12,864 bases of DNA, taken from assembly GCA_024196135.1 (NCBI GenBank), contig JAMQCK010001032.1, forward strand, positions 1 to 12,864, given 5' to 3'. Numbering within the stretch: the first letter of the stretch is position 1; each line of letters begins with the position of its first letter. The notes below the pieces were generated by a model. The model ran no database searches and had not been told where the DNA came from. It was given only the letters and a program-made list of their open reading frames with translations. A program made the translations under genes and the position numbers. This DNA comes from Pleurotus ostreatus/Saccharomyces cerevisiae fusant. Its lineage: Eukaryota; Opisthokonta. Positions 6,123 through 12,864 of this stretch are shown here, in pieces.

Positions 6123-8473
6123 ATGGTGCCCTTCGGGATCCGGAGCCTCTTTGCCGTGGCCTTCACCGCACTCACTATCCATGGCAAGCTCTCGGACGGT
6201 CGCGCACATCTGAATGTACCGCCGCGCTGGTCGCTACCTCTGCCCCCTGGCCCACCACCGACGGGGCCCGTGACGCATGTAAACGGGACGGTGCTGGCGG
6301 ATATCAGCACGCCGCACTACTTCAACAATCCGATAGACCACAACAATACGTCGCTCGGGACGTTCTGGACGCGGTACTGGGTGAATTATCAGTACTACGA
6401 GCCGGGTGGGTAATTCGAGACGTGCGGATGGGAGTTCGTACTGACTCATTAACAAGGCGGACCCATCATCTTCATGAACACGGGTGAAGTCAATGCTGAA
6501 AGTGCGTACAATCCTGCGCAGTCGACCCTCAATCACTCAGCTCTTCGACAGACTACACGCACTTCATCACAAACAGCACCATCAACGGCCTCATTGCACA
6601 GCAGGAGAGCGGCCTACTCATCGTCATGGAGCATCGTGTGAGTACCTTGCTCAACCCACGTCGTCGCTTTCCGAGAACATGCGATTCCTGACGCGCATCG
6701 TACATGCATAGTTCTACGGTCAAAGTAACCCATACCCGAACCTGAACGAGGACTCGCTCAAGTATCTGTCCATCGAGCAGGCGATCCAGGACAACGTGTA
6801 CTTCGCGCGAAATGTGAAGTTGCTCGTGACCGGAAATACATCGCCAGACACCACACCGTGGATCCTCATTGGTGCGAGCTATTCAGGTGCTCTTACCGCG
6901 TTTCAGAAGGTTGCGTGAGTGTTAACGATATGCTCGAGGCATCGGTCTATCTGCTTACACCGGAGTACAGCGAACCCGACGTATTCTATATTCACTACGG
7001 CTCATCGGCGGTCATTGAGGCCCAAGTGTCAGTTCCTCTCCAGCGCCCGGACCAAGTTCTACAGCCCCACTGACTCTAACGCGCCCACAGCGACTTCCAC
7101 GAGTACTTCACGCCCATTCGCCAGAACATGCCCGCCAACTGCTCCGCGGACGTCCAGGCCGTCATCGCACACATCGACGAGGTCTTCATGGGCTCGAACA
7201 CGACCGCGCAGACAGAGATCAAAAACATCTTCGGGCGCAACGCGACCGTTAGCAATGACGCTATTGCTGGATTGCGTACGTGCGCTCTCTCACTTCGACC
7301 CTCACGCACTAATAATTGCTGTTCTCGTCGGCTGTCTTAACCACCTACTTCCCGAACTGCTTGCTGCTCATCTAGTTCGTAACAACCTCTGGTCCTGGCA
7401 GTCGCTGCAGCCATTCACAGCGTCGGCCGGGTACAAGCTCAAATTCTACGAGTTCTGCGACGCGCTTGAGGTGAATGGCCGTATGGTCAGTGGTCCGAAA
7501 GGTTGGGGCCTAGAGCATGCACTGAGGGCGTGGGGCGCTTATTTCTCAGTGAGTTATAGTCCATTCACACGTGTATGATATGACTGACTTTGCGGCTCAG
7601 CGTACAACGGTAGCGAAGCGTGAGTGGCGGCGTGTTTCACGACCGATACGTCTGTTGACCCTTTCATCGGTCCAGTGTGCACGGATATCGACCTTTCGTA
7701 CGTGACCCTCTTCTTTGAGAAGCACAAGGCACTGACTTTTACAGCGAATGCATCAATGGTACCCCTGCATCGTCTCAGGACGACCATCCCGTAAACGACG
7801 CTGATCGCTCTTGGTCATGGCAAACCTGCACGCAGTTTGGTTGGGGCCGCGTAAGATTGCGTATACAGCATATGAGAAGTGTTAGAGACTTACAGTACTT
7901 TGCTTGCAGACTGGCGCCCCGAAAGGCACACCTACGATTGTGTCGCGCTTAAGGACTGTTCAGACAGACGTTATCGTATGTCTAAGTTTTCACAATTGCC
8001 CTGGAAGTGGCTCCGCTAATGTGCGCAACAGGACTTCTGTGCTTACTATTTCCCAAAGACCTTCCCCGCGTATGGGCTGCCGCGGGCGAACGAGACGAAT
8101 GCGCGGTACGGAGGATGGTCGATGCATGGCGAGCGCATGATCTTCGTCAATGGCAATTGTGCGTGTTCGACACTTCACCTCGTCCTTGGACTGCTTGCAC
8201 TGCATGGCCAAATCTAAGATCCACGATCTTGACCTCCTTACAGATGATACTTGGCGCGAGGCCTCGATGTCTGCTCAGCAAACAAACATCACCGTTAGCA
8301 CCGCCTCCCAGCCCATCTTCCTGGTGAATGGCTTCCACTCATCGGATCTCCTCGCATTATCTGCTATCGAGCCGACTGTTGCGCAGACGCAGAACCAGAT
8401 ACTCAATATAGTCAGTGGTTGGCTCAAGGATTGGGAGTCTTACAAGGAACGCAGGCGCAGGAGGGGTGTGTAA
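6123..8473 (+). CDS. Secreted serine peptidase of family S28 (Pro-Xaa carboxypeptidase-like)
   Basis: Exons are 6123-6405, 6457-6501, 6552-6637, 6712-6914, 6971-7027, 7091-7275, 7376-7548, 7601-7619, 7676-7697, 7745-7850, 7910-7975, 8032-8158 and 8244-8473. All phases agree and give 534 codons (533 aa), the usual size for fungal S28. Residues 1-20 contain a signal-peptide-like core (SLFAVAFTALTIHG). Family landmarks follow in order: YFNNPIDHNNTSLGTFWTRY, YYEPGGPIIFMNTGE, EHRFYGQSNPYPNLNEDSLK, and the nucleophile elbow GASYSG with Ser194. Next come NADRSWSWQTCTQFGW, YDTWREAS with Asp459, and NGFHSSDL with His489, completing the Ser-Asp-His triad. S28 enzymes cleave after proline (PRCP, DPP7, Aspergillus AN-PEP type), so an extracellular or vacuolar proline-specific exo- or endopeptidase is likely. 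Several N-glycosylation sequons (NNTS, NGT, NCS, NTT, NAT) fit secretion. The 19-nt and 22-nt exons 8-9 (RTTVAKL, CTDIDLS) are the least certain part. The ATG has context ACCATGG. Confidence 0.92.
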
Positions 8474-8545
8474 AGTCTTACTCTGGATAGTGAATTGTCT
8501 TTTCCCGCCGCAGTTGATTGGCGATGTATGATCGTGTAAGCAGAG

Positions 8546-8567
8546 AATACAATATACATTGTGTATT
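8546..8567 (+). terminator. AT-rich imperfect palindrome in the S28 3' UTR, possible 3'-end signal
   Basis: About 75 nt after the stop codon, AATACAAT and ATTGTGTATT form an imperfect inverted repeat around ATAC. Fungal 3'-end processing uses AU-rich efficiency and positioning elements, so this may mark the polyadenylation zone. This is judged from composition and position only. Confidence 0.33.
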
Positions 8568-8609
8568 TCATTTTGAAGAACGGACAACTGGGATATGCGA
8601 CGCTTCAGA

Positions 8610-9025
8610 AGCTGGACATGGCGGGCCGCAGGCTGACAATAGTAGCAAATAGCGCCGAACGGCGCTTCAGTCAACGTGCGACATTGTAAGTAGACCTGAT
8701 TCCAGCCCCTCAACGCCCAGCTACCGTCCGAAATTTCCAGATGGACGCTAGGCGCTCTAATTCTCTCGTCGTCCACCGCCCTCCAGCGCTTCTGTCTGAC
8801 ACCCGTATCCGTTGGCGTCCTCATATATCTTTCGGGGCTACGGCTGCGGTTTCACTCTTGCGAGATGATACTCAACCGGCTTACCGAAGGTCCTTCGCGT
8901 GTTACAATGTGGGTGCCTTCCTGCCGCCTTGATGTTCTGCGGAATTGACTATTGAGTGCGAGCCCACTGGCTTGGATCACTGTCTGCTTCTGTCTTCCTC
9001 TCCTTCATCGCCTGGGGTACGGACG
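8610..9025 (+). pseudogene. Decayed C-terminal copy of the UbiA-type gene
   Basis: The fragment aligns by eye with exons 6-7 of the intact gene at 3856-5126. A GDLAIGRKTLPIV-like remnant (DMAGRRLTIV) occurs near 8618-8647, then an intron-like GTAAGT...CCCAG, then LPSEISRWTLGALIL against LPSAVARWSLGLLIL. After a frame change SFGATAAVSLLRDDTQ and RRSFACYN match ALGVTTAVLFLRSDTQ and QRSCAWYN. The shift is a 1-nt deletion near 8826-8832. The last intron keeps a GT donor, but its acceptor CAG reads CTG (8967-8969). The last exon GCTTGGATCACTGTCTGC matches GCCTGGATCACGGTCTGC. No counterpart of the N-terminal exons is visible. The left border is uncertain: the 8610-8650 part is weaker than 8725-9025. 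It is best explained as a relic of tandem duplication. Confidence 0.78.
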
Positions 9026-9150
9026 AGCGTTGACTGTAGTCGAAATATCGCTGAGTAGATGCTCTGGAAGGCCTCAATAGAGCCTCGCAATATGTTGCCA
9101 CCTCAGGTGACGGTTGGCCACAAATGACAAGTTCATTTCTCGGGCCGGAT
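9026..9150. repeat. Duplicated 3' flank of the UbiA-type gene
   Basis: GGTGACGGTTGGCCACAAAT (9106-9125) matches GGCGACGATTAGCCACAAAT (5198-5217) at 17 of 20 positions, at a similar distance after the UbiA C-terminus, and AGTTCA follows in both. The duplication therefore reached past the stop codon. Confidence 0.6.
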
Positions 9151-9843
9151 CTCCGCAATGACGCTTCGGAAGTTTCCGTCGACAAGCGACTTGTCTTCAA
9201 CGCCCTCGACCACGCCGGTGTGCTCCTGCCGCCCCCCCCATCTGTAGACGGATCTCTCCCTCGCGTTCTGCCTCTCAGCTTCCATAACACTGACCCAGCC
9301 TCGACAATCAGCTGCGTGACATCGGTTCAGGTGTCTGCATTGCTCGTGGCTACGCCGAGTTGCTAGTACATTTGGGCGCCAATCCTTCAACCGATGCCTC
9401 CCATTCAACACGCTAGCATCAACGTCCCTGCGGATCCCTCTCCGAAGCAGGGAACAATCTCTCTGTCGTACCCTCACCTCACGAACTCTCACGATCTCAC
9501 GAAGAAGTCGCCCCGATCTCGTCATCGTGCAGTCCCCGCGCGCTCTGCAAGCAGACCTTGCACCCCGCCAATCGCAAAATGCTCGCTGCTTCCTGCCCAG
9601 GCAGTAATCAATACCTCTCATAGATGCTCAATCGTCCACATAGACGCTCACTCCGCCCAAGTCAGCATGCTTATCCTCGTCAATCACCCCTGCCCGAGAA
9701 CCCCGCAGCCTACTGGACTTAGCGGCCGGAATCTCCGTCTTACTATCCTGCTGCACTCAATCGTCGAGATGCTTGCTCAATAGCGCCTATCACCAAGGTC
9801 CGCAGCGCGTCTCCCCGCCAGCGCCTTGTAACCTACACGGGCC
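9151..9843. other. Unassigned region, no supported gene
   Basis: Open frames such as 9394-9783 (129 codons, plus) give Pro/Ser/His/Arg-rich translations without recognisable motifs, and the minus-strand frames look like shadows. There is a run of eight or more C at 9230-9238. I cannot support a gene here; it may be decayed coding sequence. Confidence 0.45.
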
Positions 9844-9900
9844 GGCGTAAACTGCATGGGCTTGCGCAGACTGCATGGTCTGGCGTAAAGCGCGCATGCG
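9844..9900 (+). repeat. Three imperfect 19-bp tandem repeats
   Basis: The units are 9844-9862 (GGCGTAAACTGCATGGGCT), 9863-9881 (TGCGCAGACTGCATGGTCT) and 9882-9900 (GGCGTAAAGCGCGCATGCG). Units 1 and 2 share ACTGCATGG; units 1 and 3 share GGCGTAAA. This is a small local duplication in non-coding sequence. Confidence 0.65.
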
Positions 9901-11380
9901 CCCCCTTGTGCTCCCCGATCCTGAAGCCCGTTGCTCGAGGGGTGGGCCTTCATGGGAACGATCGGGCTCATGCACGAACGTATCGATCTCCGGTACGTCT
10001 TTGGTATCCGGGTTCATATAGATCGTTAAGCTCATCACCGCTCAATGCGGACGTGCATGTTCAGCAAGGTGAGGGTGGACGCCGTTGTACCGATCGCGTA
10101 GTCGACTCGCGCTTATGACGAAAGTCACTGATTAAGGCGACGAGAAGGAGTAATACCCTGTAGGGAGGGCCTTGCGAAACAAGTTTTCATTGCACGCGCA
10201 GCCGCGACGCTGTTCTAATGAATGGACGATCGAATTGATCGACGGACAATGTCGCTTGCATGTTGAGTTCACCGTCTTTGGGCGGCCTCGAGGACAAGGC
10301 CTTCGGCTCATGGAGTAAGCCGCTTTACGCGCCCGAAGTGGGGCCGTTGGAGAGCGCCGGTATATGTCTTCCCATTCCTGTCATGGCAACACAATAATTT
10401 ATCACTACACACAGCATTCAGATACCCCAGGCCCGCACTGACCCTTCACCATGCAAAAGGCCATCCCCGTCGGCGGCGTCCTGCAAGCTCGCCATTGTCC
10501 GTTGACCACGCGGGCGCTTCTTATCGATTCGTTGCGCTTGTCGCGACACGATCTGTATTCCTCTTCCGTTACTACAGGACAGACGCGATTTAACCGCTAC
10601 GCGGGCGCTCTTCTGGGCGGGAGACTGTTGCCTGAAACGGTGGGGGGTTAGTGGAGGATGACCTGATGCTGTAAGGGCGCTGCGGATGGCTCACACGTTC
10701 GACGCTATTCCACGTTGGAGCGTCGATCCGTTCGAGCAAGGCGGGTCCTCGAGGACGGAGCATTGGTATGTTCGTTGAGGTCAGTGCAGTTTTCCAGCTG
10801 GTCGGCTTCCTTCTTTGAGAGTATGTTATTCCTAGTCATCACTGTGCTGATCATTTGCCTAGATTTTCACCCTGCCCATGCATTGATCATGACTTGCGCT
10901 TTACTGCGAGCAGCCGAGGAAGCGGTGACTCTACCGCTGCATGGTGTTATTTGGCTCGTCGCGTGGCATTTTCACGGAACTGACGGCGATGCGCCGCGCC
11001 CTCGGGCTCTGGGCGTGGCGGCGCTTGCGTGAGTTCGCGCAAAGTTCAGGCGGCCCTGCATCGCCATGATGTCTTCTCTATGACTACAGCTAATCTTTTC
11101 TTCCCTGATCATCGCCCTCGCGGTGTCCACCCTCACCACCCTCAACGTCGTTCAAGACTACATCTTCCCATCGCTGCGCACGACAATGACGATAGCTACG
11201 ACAGGTATTACCTTCGAAGACACGACGTGTTTTGGCCCAGGAGGATCTGGCAGCTGCGCTCCCAAATGCGTACTCCGGGCGCGGGCATCAGGCATAACGG
11301 CATGATGGCAGGGCCCTGGAGGCGATCTCATCTCATTGACAGCGTGCGAATGGAAGAGGGCTTCTCAATTCAGTAAGGCC
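9901..11380. other. Unassigned region with short ORFs and a possible decayed or novel gene
   Basis: An ATG at 10451 in good context (TTCACCATG), preceded by AATAATTTAT near 10394, opens a 66-codon frame (MQKAIPVGGVLQARH...) that I do not recognise. At 10821-10862 GTATGT ... CTGATC ... CTAG looks like a 42-nt intron. Around it hydrophobic residues occur (MLFLVITVLIICL across the putative intron; LPLHGVIWLVAW at about 10930-10965), and another frame has LIIALAVSTLTTLNVVQDY (about 11106-11160). The pieces lie in different frames with stops between, so I cannot assemble a gene. It may be an unrecognised membrane-protein gene or its remains. Confidence 0.35.
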
Positions 11381-11833
11381 ATGTTAGGCTTTGGACTTGG
11401 CCTGGCGGTCGCGACTTAGGAAGAAAGACCACCATGCACGGACCTCGTCCTCCTCACCCGTCCCCGCCACCTTCGCCTTTATCCTCTTGTTTTCGACCCC
11501 CTCGCCGCCGGAAGATCCTCTGAGTCCTATCGGTTCTTTATTCGCCTCGCCCCCAGCAACCGGGAGCTTCGAAAGTTTAGTACGAGATCCGCGCTCTTGT
11601 CGCGTCGACCACGGCGGCGCTCTGAACTCCCGCCGACTCGCCCGCATTTCGCCCGCGCAAGCCCAATGGGCTCCACATCCAGACATGGAAGAAGAGTTTC
11701 CAAACGCAGCGCTACCCCTTCGCCTGTACATTGCAGTCTCCGTTCCGTTGGCTCGTGGACGGTGCGCCAGCCGTCTTAAACTTTTGTTTGCCGCATAAGT
11801 GACTGATCTCATTCACAGGAGGAGGCACAGAGG
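11381..11833. other. Region of overlapping open frames on both strands, no supported gene
   Basis: Frames of 135 (plus) and 142 (minus) codons overlap almost fully between 11384 and 11812. Long open frames on both strands are common in GC-rich DNA. Neither translation shows a domain, signal peptide or membrane segment I can identify. The right end is probably upstream control DNA of the last gene. Confidence 0.4.
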
Positions 11834-11840
11834 TATATAT
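11834..11840 (+). promoter_or_regulatory. TATA-like element upstream of the last gene
   Basis: TATATAT in GGTATATATTCC is the best TATA match before the gene at 12111. Transcription starting some 30 nt later would include ATGs at 11881 and 12111. So 11881-12110 is either a 5' leader, perhaps with an intron, or contains an extra coding exon. The 11881 frame is not in frame with 12111 without splicing. Confidence 0.45.
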
Positions 11841-12110
11841 TCCCTGCTCTCCGCCATGAACGTCGCCTCCTTACCCCACCATGAGTCTCTTCCTCGACAG
11901 CGACGCCGATCCGCAAATCGTCGTGAAGCTCCCGAAGCCGACACGACGTCACGTCCCGCAGGCGGCTTCGCTGCCAAATATCCAGTCAGTCCGCGAGTTT
12001 CATCCATCGTGCTTCCTTCTTGGTCCTGACCGCCATCTTATCCCTCTCAAAGCATCCCAGAGCGACCACACTCCTGTAGCGCCCTCCCGTCTCCTCCGTC
12101 GTCTATCATC

Positions 12111-12864
12111 ATGGACGAAAGCCCGACCCACTCTCGCGACGCATCTTTTGCGATACCGAACACGGTCACGAACATGGCTGCGCGCGCCCCGCCCGCACAG
12201 GCGCGCCAGGACTCTCGCGGGGAGCGCGAGAGGAACAGGGCTCTCCTCACGCCTCCACTCACCCCCTCGTCGACCCTGCGCACCACTACGAGCTTCGGGT
12301 CTATGTCCACCGACGAGGAGGTCGAGGATGTGCTGCATGAAGACGCGGACACCGTATCGCGCGCCATTGTGGTACGGCATATAATTCTTTTGCGCGCGCA
12401 CTATCTGACATCCAACTGCAGGGGACGAACAGCAACGAGCCCTTCGACGCGTCCCAGGAGCAAGATTACATTACTATGCGCTGGCGAGCGCATCTGGGAG
12501 CGAACAACGCCGACGGGTCCAAGTCGGCGTCGCCCATCTTCACGCCTCGCGCCCAACATGAGCTTCCTCCCCCCTTCGTCCCTCAGCATCTCTCCGCGGA
12601 TCCTCAGGCCTTCCTCATCCCCCAAGGGCGCGTCGGCGGACCGCGGCCCTTCATCCCTGCTCAGCATTTTACGGAGCCGCCCGTCGACACGAATGAGCAC
12701 CGTCTGCCTTCCGACCCGCGTCTCGCGCACCATGCTCACCCCAACGCCGTCGACCTTCGCGCCTTTATGCAGCCGTGCTTCCAGCACGCTCCTCAGCAAG
12801 GGTATAGGGAGTCTCCTCCCCCGCCGCCTTCCCATCAGCAGCAGCACCCGCCCTTCTACCCGGG
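12111..12864 (+). CDS. Disordered Pro/Gln/His-rich protein of unknown function, 5' part, cut by window edge
   Basis: Exon 1 is 12111-12371 (87 codons, ATCATCATGG context). The intron is 12372-12421 (GTACGG...CTGACAT...CTGCAG). Exon 2 runs from 12422 to the window end in the same frame, giving about 234 residues. The sequence is hydrophilic and low in complexity: MDESPTHSRDASFAIPNTV, RERNRALLTPPLTPSSTLRT, then an acidic patch (TDEEVEDVLHEDADTV). Exon 2 is rich in Pro, Gln and His (for example QHELPPPFVPQHL and PPPPPSHQQQHPPFYP). I see no folded domain. Such a leader with an LLTPPLTPSS segment is typical of fungal regulators; I weakly recall it before RNA-recognition motifs of Mei2-like proteins, but the window ends before any domain that could test this. 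An upstream coding exon from 11881 is possible. Confidence 0.7.
   Translation, partial: MDESPTHSRDASFAIPNTVTNMAARAPPAQARQDSRGERERNRALLTPPLTPSSTLRTTTSFGSMSTDEEVEDVLHEDADTVSRAIVVRHIILLRAHYLTSNCRGRTATSPSTRPRSKITLLCAGERIWERTTPTGPSRRRPSSRLAPNMSFLPPSSLSISPRILRPSSSPKGASADRGPSSLLSILRSRPSTRMSTVCLPTRVSRTMLTPTPSTFAPLCSRASSTLLSKGIGSLLPRRLPISSSTRPSTR

Noticed and set aside
3856..9150. A terpenoid biosynthetic gene cluster around the UbiA-type gene
   Set aside because: No P450, oxidoreductase, methyltransferase or transporter is visible in the window; S28 peptidase and MRP17 are not typical cluster members.
9305..9400. Ankyrin-like phrase (YAELLVHLGANP) in one frame
   Set aside because: It is a single short match in a frame that soon stops, with no neighbouring repeats; not enough for an ankyrin protein.
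10229..10245. Palindrome CGATCGAATTGATCG
   Set aside because: It is a short inverted repeat with no partner copies or nearby regulated gene; likely chance.
11384..11812. Overlapping 135- and 142-codon genes on opposite strands
   Set aside because: No domains, no clear start context and no splice logic; open frames on both strands are common in this GC-rich DNA.

Overview
The window looks like nuclear DNA of a filamentous basidiomycete, probably an Agaricomycete. The DNA is GC-rich, genes are broken by many short introns (about 42-135 nt) with GTRNGT-like donors and CTNAY-like branch sites, and genes sit close together on both strands. The protein families (fold-3 alpha/beta hydrolase, HAD hydrolase, mitochondrial bS6m, fungal UbiA-type enzyme, S28 peptidase) all fit. 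No prokaryotic operon structure, tRNA, rRNA or CRISPR was seen. All exon structures below were built by hand from splice sites, reading phase and family knowledge.

Left part (1-3293). The 5' end of a minus-strand alpha/beta-hydrolase gene runs off the left edge. It is divergent from a HAD-superfamily hydrolase gene (620-2535). The HAD exons and splice sites are intact and join to 246 codons, except that exon 2 is split by a 0.9-kb DNA transposon (846-1754) with 29-bp imperfect terminal inverted repeats and a 9-10 bp target-site duplication. Convergent to it, 146 bp away, is a complete three-exon gene for mitochondrial ribosomal protein bS6m (MRP17), 125 aa, on the minus strand.

Middle part (3294-9150). 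A 560-bp divergent spacer with a good TATA box leads into a seven-exon UbiA-type membrane prenyltransferase/terpene cyclase gene (3856-5126, about 312 aa). About 1 kb without a recognisable gene follows, then a 13-exon secreted serine peptidase of family S28 (6123-8473, 533 aa, all triad residues present). Just downstream lies a decayed second copy of the UbiA C-terminal half (about 8610-9025). It carries a 1-nt deletion and a lost splice acceptor, and its similarity to the intact gene continues into the 3' flank. The UbiA locus was therefore once duplicated in tandem, with the peptidase now between the copies.

Right part (9150-12864). About 2.9 kb holds no gene I can name: fragmentary ORFs, a small 19-bp tandem repeat and one intron-like segment. 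It is probably regulatory or decayed sequence. The window ends inside a plus-strand gene (from 12111) for a disordered, Pro/Gln/His-rich protein of unknown function.

I found no convincing undescribed multi-gene system. The most notable points are the fresh transposon insertion in an otherwise intact HAD gene, the UbiA duplication with a decayed second copy, and unusual small exons.
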